DNA of 64,000 nucleotides from Neobacillus novalis NBRC 102450 (GTDB taxonomy: Bacteria > Bacillota > Bacilli > Bacillales > Cytobacillaceae). Each line of letters opens with the position of its first letter. Within the stretch, counting starts at the first letter, position 1. The translations under genes and the position numbers were made by a program. Where the stretch lies: the NCBI RefSeq assembly GCF_001591805.1, contig NZ_BCVP01000005.1, forward strand, positions 62,001 to 126,000, in the 5' to 3' direction. Positions 16,026 to 23,840 of the stretch are shown piece after piece. A model generated the notes under the pieces. That model was not told where the DNA came from. It searched no databases and was given only the letters and a program-made list of their open reading frames with translations.

Positions 16026-16910
16026 TTACAAGCTCTGTCCTGTTAGTGTAAAGTCTGCTTTTAATTTTTCATCAGGCTCTACTCCTCTAAAGAATAGGGA
16101 TGGATTAACTTTATAAACTGAGTTTCTGCCTGCTCTGAATGTACCAAAAACATTAACTCCTGATAATTTCATCTTGAGATACTTTTTAACATTCTTTTCA
16201 TCCAGTCCAGTAATTTCTATAATGTCCTTTTGAGATAATGCCTCAGCTTTGGCAAAGTCTCTCTCATATGGATGCTTAACAAGATGATTAGTTTGAAAGT
16301 GCATGTATGGCAGTAACATGAAAAGAAAGCCAATGTCAGCAGGTTTAATATCCTCTTGGCTGTATAGCTCCTGTAGTGAGCCAATGAACATTTTGACTAC
16401 CTTATCTGATTTAGTTGAGCCTCTCAAACAGTATTTATTATCAATAAAAAAAGCCTGATACTCTTTACCATAATGAGTAACAGACTTCTGATTCATCAAT
16501 CCTATTTCTATAAATTTGTTAATCACTTTTGAGTAATGCTTTTTATTCTTAATCTTGAGAGCATGACCTAGCTCTTTTTCTGTCATTGGCAGGTTAGCAT
16601 CAGATGTCTTTTTCAACATATTGCTATAGTCTACATAGCTTTGCAGAATTAGAAAGTATCCAAGCTCTTTTGTATTCAGCTCCTCCAATGCAGTTACCTC
16701 CTTAGATGCCTCCATGCTTACAAGGGTAAAAGGATTGTCTGCCCTGTTCTTGTAAGTCTTTAGCTCTTTTCTCTTTTTGGATGCCTCTTGCATCTGTGGA
16801 GTAATTACCTTTACATCATCTCTTATTTCCCCATTGGCATCTACTACAGTAAATACCTCTTTAGCTCTTATCTTTTGTTCTATCTCATTCATTAATCTTT
16901 TGACTGTCAT
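16026..16910 (-). CDS. Winged-helix protein, possible replication initiator
   Basis: 294 residues, leftward. The middle and C-terminal parts look like two winged-helix domains: TEKELGHALKIKNKKHYSKVINKFIEIGLM (residues 110-140) and LSQKDIIEITGLDEKNVKKYLKMK (about 225-250). This layout is shared by Firmicute plasmid and phage replication proteins. The C-tract array and GACTTTT repeats nearby would suit an initiator. No residue signature settles it. The neighbouring 298-base gap (16911-17208) to the divergent gene should hold both promoters. Confidence 0.55.
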   Translation of the reverse strand: MTVKRLMNEIEQKIRAKEVFTVVDANGEIRDDVKVITPQMQEASKKRKELKTYKNRADNPFTLVSMEASKEVTALEELNTKELGYFLILQSYVDYSNMLKKTSDANLPMTEKELGHALKIKNKKHYSKVINKFIEIGLMNQKSVTHYGKEYQAFFIDNKYCLRGSTKSDKVVKMFIGSLQELYSQEDIKPADIGFLFMLLPYMHFQTNHLVKHPYERDFAKAEALSQKDIIEITGLDEKNVKKYLKMKLSGVNVFGTFRAGRNSVYKVNPSLFFRGVEPDEKLKADFTLTGQSL

Positions 16911-17208
16911 GATTTAATTGCCCCCTGAGTATTTGTGTTTTTTTCTCTATTGCAGATGCCTGAGTATATTTGCAGATGTAGCTCATGCAACTGCTGTACC
17001 TATAGCTGAACTAAGGGGATGCTTTTTAAAGTTCCATTTAGAGATTAATTTGTTGGTAAATTATTCTTGATCCATTTTCAGATAAATAAACTTTTGCCTA
17101 TTTGTTGCCTCTGATTACTTTAAAACCATATGTCTCAGCTCCACTATAGGTAGAGGCAGATAAGAGGCAATCTTATAGCCTTTCTAAATATCAAAAGGAG
17201 GGAATGCC

Positions 17209-18282
17209 ATGTTAAGTAAGTTTGATTACAAGGAGGCTACTAATGAGAAAAAGCAGGAGATGCTCTTAGAAATAGTCAACCTTTACAAAATGACTGACAA
17301 GGCTCAAGTAGTGCAAGCATTGGCTCATTGTCAGGCTGTATTAGATGCAACTCAAGAGGACTTTGCAGAGGTAGCAGGAGTATCAGTAAGGACTTTGAGG
17401 GATTGGAAAAATAAAGATTATCCTGAGCTTTACAATGAGGCTTATGAGAGGTATCTCTCTGAGCCTGAGCTAGTGGATGTAAATACTGAGGTTGAGGAGG
17501 ATGCAATGGAGGCAGTTTACAATAACCTCATAGCTAGATTGCAAAATCCTAAAACAGCTACAAAGGACTTAGCTACAATCCTGCAATACTTTGGTATCTC
17601 AGGTCAGGAATTGAGGCAATATGCCAGTATCAGAAATGCTACTTTGAGAGGCTTTATCAGGGATAACCAAAAGCAATTAGTACCTAATGAGGATGTATCA
17701 TCTCTACTGAAAGCTACTCTAGCAGAGTCTGAGTTTTTGTATCTTGGTACTGAAAAAACCAAAGGACATACAGCTAATTACATGGAAATGGATTTAACTA
17801 ATCCTCTTGTAAGGTTAGAGCTACAGATGGCTGGGATGCTGATGTATGGTCTTTGGAATGGAGCTATTAATCCTCAGTTTGTAGAGATGGCTCAGTCATT
17901 GAGAGTCTTGAAAATGGCATCAGGTGAGGAGCTTGATACTGCTCAGGCTGTAAAAGACTTTGAGGGCATGGATGGCAAAGCAAAGCCTAAAAAGCCTGTT
18001 ACTGAAAAGCTCAGAAAAGACCTAATTGACATCTTTGGTCAAGCTGAGGGAGAGCAGATGTACCAACAGCTATTAAATGCTAAGGCTGATGTAGATGCTA
18101 AGACATCTGTACCATCGCCAAAATATGAGGTAGTTAAAGGTGATTACAATAACTATTTAAGATTGTTCCCTAAACTTGAGAATATGCCTTTAGATGTTTT
18201 CCTAGCTAAATTAGATGGAGATGCAGATATTAGCTACAAAGAAAAATATAAACAATACTTAAATAATCAGGAGGAGATTTAA
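17209..18282 (+). CDS. Hypothetical protein with N-terminal HTH
   Basis: 357 residues, AAAGGAGGG site. Residues 45-75 read LDATQEDFAEVAGVSVRTLRDWKN, a clear helix-turn-helix of the kind seen in phage-type HTH proteins and small-terminase N-termini (resembling the phBC6A51 family). A second helical domain follows (NPKTATKDLATILQYFGIS). The rest is helical. It starts a rightward operon: the next gene begins two bases after its stop. Structural or regulatory role unknown. Confidence 0.6.
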   Translation: MLSKFDYKEATNEKKQEMLLEIVNLYKMTDKAQVVQALAHCQAVLDATQEDFAEVAGVSVRTLRDWKNKDYPELYNEAYERYLSEPELVDVNTEVEEDAMEAVYNNLIARLQNPKTATKDLATILQYFGISGQELRQYASIRNATLRGFIRDNQKQLVPNEDVSSLLKATLAESEFLYLGTEKTKGHTANYMEMDLTNPLVRLELQMAGMLMYGLWNGAINPQFVEMAQSLRVLKMASGEELDTAQAVKDFEGMDGKAKPKKPVTEKLRKDLIDIFGQAEGEQMYQQLLNAKADVDAKTSVPSPKYEVVKGDYNNYLRLFPKLENMPLDVFLAKLDGDADISYKEKYKQYLNNQEEI

Positions 18283-18283
18283 T

Positions 18284-18919
18284 ATGAATAAAGCAAAATT
18301 AGGATTTGTTACTTTTTTAGCAAGAGTAGGACTTGAGGAGAAAGCTACTGATAGCCTTGTAAATGAAATGAAAAAGCAGTTACCTACATTGGATGCAGTA
18401 AAAGCTAATACAGCTAAATTGAAAGAGGTTCATGCTCAATATGAGGAATTGGCTGAGAACATGAAAGCAGAAAAATCAGCTATTGAGGATGAGATTGTGG
18501 AGCTTAGGCAGTCAATCAATAAACTGAATGTATCTAGTAACATTGTTGAGGCAGTAATGGAGATTAACAAACAGATTGAGGGAAAAGAGGCAAGGATTAA
18601 GGCTTTGGCAGGTGCTATGTTAGCTCTAGGTAAGAAAGGGAAAATGGATCAATTTGATTTATTGGCTGAATGTTATTCAGCTTTTGCTGAACTGGGTAAA
18701 GAATGTAGAGAGCTAGTTACAACAGCTCAGCCATTAGTAAATGGGCTGAATAAGGAAAGCATTGTCAAGGCAGTAAATGCTATTGATGCTGAGGTCTCAG
18801 GACATTGCAGACTTTATAACAATGTTTCTAGAGAATTTGGAGCAATGCAAGTTACTCATAATGGAGTAAGGTTGTCTACTCCTAATGATAGCCCTATGCT
18901 ATATCACAGGATTAATTAG
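18284..18919 (+). CDS. Coiled-coil hypothetical protein
   Basis: 211 residues, ribosome-binding site GGAGG overlapping the end of the previous gene. Residues 25-100 are a long charged helix with heptad-like spacing (LKEVHAQYEELAENMKAEKS, then EIVELRQSINKL), typical of a coiled coil. No enzyme motif. Operon partner of the HTH gene before it. Confidence 0.6.
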   Translation: MNKAKLGFVTFLARVGLEEKATDSLVNEMKKQLPTLDAVKANTAKLKEVHAQYEELAENMKAEKSAIEDEIVELRQSINKLNVSSNIVEAVMEINKQIEGKEARIKALAGAMLALGKKGKMDQFDLLAECYSAFAELGKECRELVTTAQPLVNGLNKESIVKAVNAIDAEVSGHCRLYNNVSREFGAMQVTHNGVRLSTPNDSPMLYHRIN

Positions 18920-18932
18920 GAGGATGCTGAGC

Positions 18933-19007
18933 ATGGATATTTTGCTACAGGTCTTACTATCAATGGCTATGTTGAAAGCATTCAAGATAAGCAGATACAG
19001 CAAATAA
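18933..19007 (+). CDS. Small hydrophobic peptide
   Basis: 24 codons: MDILLQVLLSMAMLKAFKIS and four more residues. A hydrophobic stretch with a basic tail. GGAGG lies ten bases upstream and a terminator follows directly, so it could be the last gene of the 17209 operon. Toxin-like or membrane-peptide character is possible; evidence is thin. Confidence 0.3.
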   Translation: MDILLQVLLSMAMLKAFKISRYSK

Positions 19008-19010
19008 AAT

Positions 19011-19041
19011 GGATGGCTCAAAACTGAGCTGTCCTTTTTTA
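19011..19041 (+). terminator. Terminator of the 17209 operon
   Basis: GGATGGCTCA pairs with TGAGCTGTCC (two G-T pairs) around a four-base loop, followed by six T. Confidence 0.8.
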
Positions 19042-19069
19042 TTTCAACTATAAGCAAAGGAGGGATAAC

Positions 19070-19663
19070 ATGGACAAAAATTTAGTTTACAGATGTTTAA
19101 AATTACATTTTGCAGATATGAAAAATATTGCTCAAATTTCAGAACAGACAGGATTAAGAAAAAATGTAGTATTAGCTATTTTGAAAGGAATTAGAGAGCC
19201 TAAGGTAGCTACAGATTTTTTTACAGACAGGAAAGCAGGAGATTTCAGCAGGACATATCCTCTGCCTGAGTACAACAAACTGAGCTTAGCTGATTATATT
19301 GCATTAGAGCAAAGGTATATGAGCCTGATTTATTCAGGTAAAGCCACTGTAAATGATGTTAAATCTTATCTGATTGAGGACTCTATAGAGCCTGAGCAAG
19401 CTGAAAAGATGCTCAAGAGCTTAGAGGCTTTCTGTCAGGAAAAGAGGTCTGAGCAGTTAGATGTAAGGCTCTTAGAGTTACTTGATATTTTATCAAGACC
19501 TGCAAAGTGGAGGATGACTGATGCAGGACTTGTAACTGTCTATCCTATCCCTGTTCTAGATGAGAATTACAGGGTAATAGCTGTAGAGTATCAGGATAAA
19601 AGAGGAGCTTTCTTTCTGCCTGATGATCTGTGGGAAAGATATTCAAATAAGGAGGCTATGTAA
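19070..19663 (+). CDS. HTH-containing hypothetical protein
   Basis: 197 residues, AAAGGAGGG site. The N-terminal 45 residues (FADMKNIAQISEQTGLRKNVVLAILKG) look like a helix-turn-helix. The C-terminal part is mixed alpha/beta. The next gene starts on its stop codon (TAATG), so they are coupled. No family recognised. Confidence 0.55.
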   Translation: MDKNLVYRCLKLHFADMKNIAQISEQTGLRKNVVLAILKGIREPKVATDFFTDRKAGDFSRTYPLPEYNKLSLADYIALEQRYMSLIYSGKATVNDVKSYLIEDSIEPEQAEKMLKSLEAFCQEKRSEQLDVRLLELLDILSRPAKWRMTDAGLVTVYPIPVLDENYRVIAVEYQDKRGAFFLPDDLWERYSNKEAM

Positions 19664-19821
19664 TGGCAGAGGATAAAATTACATTGGATGCTGAGAGAAT
19701 GGCTCAGGTATTGCAGGCAGGTAGAAAACCTGTTCCTGATGCCCCTGCTCTAATTGTAAAAGGCTCAGGACTTATAAAAATTATTGAGGCATTAAAAGGA
19801 GGTGGACAAAATGGCAGGTAA
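19663..19821 (+). CDS. Small hypothetical protein
   Basis: 52 codons. The ATG overlaps the stop of the HTH gene (TAATG) and GGAGG lies ten bases upstream. Sequence starts MAEDKITLDAERMAQVLQAG and ends in a glycine-rich tail. The next gene overlaps it by 11 bases. Confidence 0.5.
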   Translation: MAEDKITLDAERMAQVLQAGRKPVPDAPALIVKGSGLIKIIEALKGGGQNGR

Positions 19822-19948
19822 TACTATTAGAAATACTCAGGCATTAAATCCAGTAAAAGTAACTGTAGCTCCTCCTGTTAAGACAGTACAATCTGTACAG
19901 CCTTCTCAGGTGCAAGCTAATGCAAGGAAAGCTACTGGCAGTAAATAA
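19811..19948 (+). CDS. Small hypothetical protein, disordered
   Basis: 45 codons with an excellent AAAGGAGGT site. Composition is alanine, valine, proline, glutamine and serine with a lysine-rich end (QANARKATGSK), so probably disordered. It is the third coupled gene of the 19070 operon. Confidence 0.5.
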   Translation: MAGNTIRNTQALNPVKVTVAPPVKTVQSVQPSQVQANARKATGSK

Positions 19949-20026
19949 ACAGTAAATAGCTTAACTCCCTTAAATACTCTCTGAGGCAGGTGCTGTAATG
20001 GCATCTGCTTATTTTTTTGTCATCAT

Positions 20027-20111
20027 GTCACAGTTTTATTATCAGCCTCTAAATACAGTCATGAAAGGCAGTTATTCAAGCAGATGTCACAGTTTGGAGA
20101 ACAGCCTCTAA
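20027..20111. repeat. Two direct copies of GTCACAGTTT-N6-CAGCCTCTAA
   Basis: Copies at 20027-20052 and 20086-20111 are identical in both half-sites with a variable six-base centre, which looks like a protein-binding site. A related copy stands in reverse before the recombinase gene (22826-22850). The flanking 19949-20183 stretch has no gene. Confidence 0.65.
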
Positions 20112-20183
20112 TGATAAAGATGTAAGGCTGTGAAACTTAAAGCAATATCAGCCAACAAATAAAGCATCAGGGAGAGATAACAG

Positions 20184-20333
20184 ATGACAAAGCAAATAGA
20201 TAATAAAGAAATTATAACTTTTAAAACTAAAGATAAGGTTACTGTAAATATTCATGGAAAGCCTAATCTTGATATTTTGGCTAAGAAAATGATTGACCTA
20301 TATAATCAAAAGATAAATACATCAGCAAGTTAA
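20184..20333 (+). CDS. Small hypothetical protein
   Basis: 49 codons, start MTKQIDNKEIITFKTKDKVT, with a GGGAGAG site. It follows the GTCACAGTTT repeats, so those may control it. No family recognised. Confidence 0.45.
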   Translation: MTKQIDNKEIITFKTKDKVTVNIHGKPNLDILAKKMIDLYNQKINTSAS

Positions 20334-20423
20334 AGGAGGAGCTATGAGGCTTTTCCTTTTTTTATTATTCAAACTGCTCCATTTATTGTAAAATGATTGT
20401 AATAAGGGTGAGGTGATTTAAAG

Positions 20424-21245
20424 ATGGATTTTGAAATACAGCAATTATCTGATATTGGAACAAGTAATCCAATTGTAGCAAGGCTCTCCTTTCAAACAAG
20501 TGAATTAGTTAAAATGTTTCCTCTAACTGATAAGCAAAAGGAAGATATTTTTGGTCTTTTGGGAATGGATGTATCTGAGAGATTAGTTTCTTGTTATAAA
20601 ATTTATTCAAAGCTACAGGATGAATTGATTAAGGTCAATCAAACTAATAAAGATGACTATTTTAAAGGGAATGCAGTTTACACTCCTGCTGTTATGGATT
20701 TAAGAAATTTGTGTGATAATTTCCTTTATGAAGCAAAGTCTACATTAAGAGATTTACTAGGTATTTTTAATATCTTTTTTAATAAAGAATTTCCTAAGCC
20801 TCAATTTGACCTTGCATACAAATGGGCAAAAGAGAAATTTGGAGAAGATGATAACCTAACAAAAATATTAAAAGATGACCATGACACATGGATAAAAAGA
20901 ATTGTATCAATGAGAAATTCTAGAGAGCATCCAGGAGGATACTCAGGACATTTAAAAATAAATAACATTATGCTTATTAATAAAAATGAGCCTCCTTATT
21001 TTAAAGCTCCAACATGGCAATTAAATGATGAGAGAGAGTCTCCTGTCCTTTCTGATATGGCAACATTTATAGATAATACTTTGGGTTTGTGTGAGGATTT
21101 ATTAGTTATTTTGCTTGAAAAATTGCCTGAAAGTAATATACCCTTAATTATTTATGAAATTCCAGTAGAGCAAAGAGATGATAATTGTCCTGTTAGATTT
21201 AAGGTATCCTTGCATCCTGATTACTTAGAGCAATTTGAAAATTGA
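20424..21245 (+). CDS. HEPN-motif hypothetical protein
   Basis: 273 residues, GAGGTG site. All-helical central region with SMRNSREHPGG near residue 168. RNSREH is an R-x4-H motif of the HEPN type. The N-terminal part lists no other signature. Second HEPN-type protein of this element. It ends 22 bases before the 3' end of the leftward recombinase gene. RNase or abortive-infection activity is inference. Confidence 0.5.
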   Translation: MDFEIQQLSDIGTSNPIVARLSFQTSELVKMFPLTDKQKEDIFGLLGMDVSERLVSCYKIYSKLQDELIKVNQTNKDDYFKGNAVYTPAVMDLRNLCDNFLYEAKSTLRDLLGIFNIFFNKEFPKPQFDLAYKWAKEKFGEDDNLTKILKDDHDTWIKRIVSMRNSREHPGGYSGHLKINNIMLINKNEPPYFKAPTWQLNDERESPVLSDMATFIDNTLGLCEDLLVILLEKLPESNIPLIIYEIPVEQRDDNCPVRFKVSLHPDYLEQFEN

Positions 21246-21266
21246 ACATAAAAAAGAGAGAGGCTA

Positions 21267-22766
21267 TTACAGCTCTCTCCATTTAATATCTATAACAGGC
21301 TCCTTATTTGTCTCAGCAGTTTTAGTAAATATAATTCCTGAGATTATCAGCTTTAATGTAGCATTTTGCTCATCTAGCTCCATCTCTTCAAAATTATCAA
21401 TCATATCAATAATTCCATTTACTTTGTCTACCTGAGCAGAGGCATCCATGCTCTCCAATTTATATTTAACAATGCTTATCTCATTTTTAAGAGCTGAGAT
21501 AGTTTCCTCTAAAGTCTGCTTTTTCTGTTGATATGAGTCTTTATCCAACTCCTCATCAAGATACAGGTCTAACAACCTTTTGGCTTTTCTCTCCTGCTTT
21601 GTTAGGTCAGTCTCTAGACCTGCTAAATTAGCTTTTAGATTATCCTCAATTCCTGATGTATCCTCAGCTAACAACTTTTCTAATGACTGCTCCAATTCTT
21701 TTTTATACAGCTTTAAAGCCTCTCTAACAGCTTTTTCAACTTTTTTTATTACAAAGCCTGCATTGTGGCATTTAGTTTCTACATCAATATAATTTCTGCA
21801 AGGTCTTATCTGATAAAATGAACCATCCCTATTGCCTTTTAAAACTTTATTATTTTTCTGTATTGATAAGCCTCCCCCACAAACTCCACAAACAAGGAGC
21901 TTATTCACACAGGATTTAACACCTAATGAATAAAGGTTTTGTGAGCTTCTTCTAGAATTAAAAAGAGATTGCATCTCAATAAATTCCTGTTCTGTCATTA
22001 ATGCTTCATGAGTGTTCTTGGCTACAGCAACCTTTTTAAGCCTTTTTGAGTTATAAGTTGACTCCCCTAGATAAACTCTATTTTGCAGGATGTGTAATAT
22101 TCTGTCGCCCTTAAAAGGATTACCCTTTCTTGACCTGTAGCCTAACTTATTTACCTTATCTGCTACCTGTCTAGAGGAGTAACCTAATAAAGTTAATTCA
22201 ACTATTTTTCTAATTACTTTTTTCTCCTCAGGATTTACAAGTAATTGCTTTGTATTCTTATCCCATGTATAACCTATAGGAGATATTGAACCAATCCATC
22301 TATTTTTAATTGCAACAGCATCATATTTACCTTTATTAAGTCTGTGCCTAATCCTCTTGTATTCATAAGCTGAAAGGACAGAGGTAAAGCCAAACATTAG
22401 CTCTTGATTTTCATCTGAAAGGTCAATAATGTTATCAGGTGTCTCAATAATGATTTCATGCTCTATAAAGATTTCTTTTAATTCTGCTGAGTCTCTTTCA
22501 TCCCTGCTCAATCTGTCAGGATGGGTAACAAGGACTCTGCTGTATTTCTCATGTATGACTCCCTCAAGCATTTTAGCCAATTCAGGTCTATTCCAGTTAA
22601 TTGAGGACTCGACCTCTTGAAAGACATCATAGCTATAACCTTTTTGCTCAGCTATCCTTACTAATGTTTCCCTTTGGTTTAGTAAGGTCTCCTCTGCCCC
22701 TCCCTTTTCCTCCCTTGATTTCCTAACATAGATAGCTACCTTTAATTTTGTTACTGTTTTAACCAT
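21267..22766 (-). CDS. Large serine recombinase (integrase) of the element
   Basis: 499 residues. The resolvase domain opens with VAIYVRKSREE (nucleophile S17) and carries the conserved RLSRDERDSAEL region. The recombinase domain follows (residues ~165-270), then a zinc ribbon (CGVCGGGLS... C... C) and a C-terminal coiled coil (residues ~375-470) as in phiC31/A118-type integrases. AGGAGG lies before the ATG. It catalyses attP x attB recombination with a two-base crossover. Its gene sits next to attR, the usual layout, and a control site (22826-22850) lies in its promoter region. One CpG each at 22106 and 22610. Confidence 0.95.
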   Translation of the reverse strand: MVKTVTKLKVAIYVRKSREEKGGAEETLLNQRETLVRIAEQKGYSYDVFQEVESSINWNRPELAKMLEGVIHEKYSRVLVTHPDRLSRDERDSAELKEIFIEHEIIIETPDNIIDLSDENQELMFGFTSVLSAYEYKRIRHRLNKGKYDAVAIKNRWIGSISPIGYTWDKNTKQLLVNPEEKKVIRKIVELTLLGYSSRQVADKVNKLGYRSRKGNPFKGDRILHILQNRVYLGESTYNSKRLKKVAVAKNTHEALMTEQEFIEMQSLFNSRRSSQNLYSLGVKSCVNKLLVCGVCGGGLSIQKNNKVLKGNRDGSFYQIRPCRNYIDVETKCHNAGFVIKKVEKAVREALKLYKKELEQSLEKLLAEDTSGIEDNLKANLAGLETDLTKQERKAKRLLDLYLDEELDKDSYQQKKQTLEETISALKNEISIVKYKLESMDASAQVDKVNGIIDMIDNFEEMELDEQNATLKLIISGIIFTKTAETNKEPVIDIKWREL

Positions 22767-22825
22767 TTTGTATTCTCCTCCTGATAAGCTCTAGCTGTCT
22801 AAAAAATTTAGTACCCATCCTATAA

Positions 22826-22850
22826 TTAGAGAGGTTTCTAAAACTGTGAC
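22826..22850 (-). promoter_or_regulatory. Probable operator before the recombinase gene
   Basis: On the minus strand GTCACAGTTT, six bases, then CCTCTCTAA. The first half equals the repeats at 20027 and 20086 exactly, the N6 spacing is kept and the second half is similar. It lies 60-84 bases before the recombinase start, suggesting one regulator for both places. Confidence 0.5.
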
Positions 22851-22878
22851 AGATTAGAGCTATTGATTTAATGGAGGT

Positions 22879-22910
22879 TGAACTGTGATTATTCAACAAA
22901 ATGGTCCAAG
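22879..22910. other. attR of the serine-recombinase element
   Basis: Element arm TGAACTGTGATTATTCAA, one C, the AAA core (22898-22900), then comGC sequence ATGGTCCAAG. With the attL arm it reconstructs an attP of about 40 bases with dyad symmetry. Confidence 0.8.
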
Positions 22911-23071
22911 CCGAAGTCCAAGCATATGAAATGGATAATAATAATAAAGTGCCAACACTTGAGGAACTTAAAACTGCTGGATATTTAAAGGATACAAAAG
23001 GCTGTCCAAATGGCCAAGAAATTGCTATTGATACACAAGGAAATGTCACAGCAGTTCCAAAAACCAACTAA
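22901..23071 (+). pseudogene. comGC: comGC 3' part
   Basis: 56 codons from MVQAEVQAYEMDNNNKVPT to ..AVPKTN, the C-terminal globular part of ComGC with the expected TAGYL and single-cysteine KGCPNG. It has no start signal of its own beyond the chance ATG. In frame with the 5' part once the element is removed. Confidence 0.92.
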
Positions 23072-23077
23072 CCTAAA

Positions 23078-23518
23078 ATGAAAAGCAGACAAAAAGGTTT
23101 TACATTAATTGAGTCATTGGTCGTTCTCTCGATATTTATGATTATTTCCTCGGTTACCGTCTTCTCTTTAAAGCCGCAGCAGCCGATGATTGAAGAGGAG
23201 GCTTTTATAACCCAACTGAAAGCGGATCTATACTATGCGCAAAACTATGCGATATCCCATCAGCATGAAGTATCGGTTGTTTTTATGCCAAGTCAATATA
23301 AGTATTATATGTTTTTGCAATCGGAGCTTCCGCCCTTTATCGTGAGAAATTACTCAACAAATATATATGTAGATGAAGGTTCACTTCCTTTATATTTCAA
23401 ATTCCTATCCGATGGAAATGTAAACAAGTTTGGCACCATCTATATTCAAACGAATAGGAAGAATTATAAGTTAACCGTTTTGATTGGAAAGGGACGGTTT
23501 TATGTTGCGGAACAATAA
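23078..23518 (+). CDS. comGD: Competence minor pseudopilin ComGD
   Basis: 146 residues. Type IV prepilin signal QKGFTLIESLVVLSIFM at residues 5-21, processed by ComC, then one membrane helix and a small beta-rich domain. Six bases after comGC; overlaps comGE. Intact. Confidence 0.92.
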   Translation: MKSRQKGFTLIESLVVLSIFMIISSVTVFSLKPQQPMIEEEAFITQLKADLYYAQNYAISHQHEVSVVFMPSQYKYYMFLQSELPPFIVRNYSTNIYVDEGSLPLYFKFLSDGNVNKFGTIYIQTNRKNYKLTVLIGKGRFYVAEQ

Positions 23519-23840
23519 AGGCTTCTTTTTACTCGAATTGCTGCTGTCATTGTCAGCATTATTAATGCTCAGTTTATTCTTGCTGCCGTTGTTGATGGAT
23601 TTAAAAGGCCAATCGCGGCAGCTGGCAGTCGAAAATAAGGCACGGCAGCTTATGTATGAAGAACTGCAGGCAAAATTAATCACTAGTCAAACCTTTACTA
23701 ATTACACTTTCGTTGAAAATGGAGTTGAGTACAAAATCATTTGGAAAGATTCTCGTGCAGCTGGTCAAAAGGAGGTGTGCGTAAGAGTTGAAAGAAATTC
23801 CTTTCTTCCACAAACCGAAATATGCGGTGCGCTCGAATGA
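23502..23840 (+). CDS. comGE: Competence minor pseudopilin ComGE
   Basis: 112 residues from ATG 23502 (GGAAAGGGACGG upstream); an earlier ATG at 23484 is possible. Prepilin-like N-terminus NNKGFFLLELLLSLSALLML. Overlaps comGD and comGF, as is usual in comG operons. Confidence 0.85.
   Translation: MLRNNKGFFLLELLLSLSALLMLSLFLLPLLMDLKGQSRQLAVENKARQLMYEELQAKLITSQTFTNYTFVENGVEYKIIWKDSRAAGQKEVCVRVERNSFLPQTEICGALE

Larger units (their letters stand above)
9464..22900. mobile_element. 13.4 kb CpG-free integrative element in comGC (large serine recombinase)
   Basis: The element splits comGC after codon 52. Its borders are fixed by the reading frame: the AAA core occurs at 9461-9463 and 22898-22900, and excision between them gives an intact comGC. 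The recombinase gene lies next to the right end. About twenty small and medium genes are present, none recognisable as capsid, tail, terminase-large or conjugation proteins. A plasmid-like or satellite element is more likely than a full phage or ICE. CpG is almost absent (five in 13.4 kb by my reading), in sharp contrast to both flanks. Arginine is encoded only by AGA/AGG and no NCG codon is used outside those five sites. Confidence 0.92.

Noticed and set aside
9464..22900. Complete prophage or ICE.
   Set aside because: No large terminase, portal, capsid, tail, lysis, relaxase or type IV secretion gene recognised; a plasmid-like or satellite element fits better.
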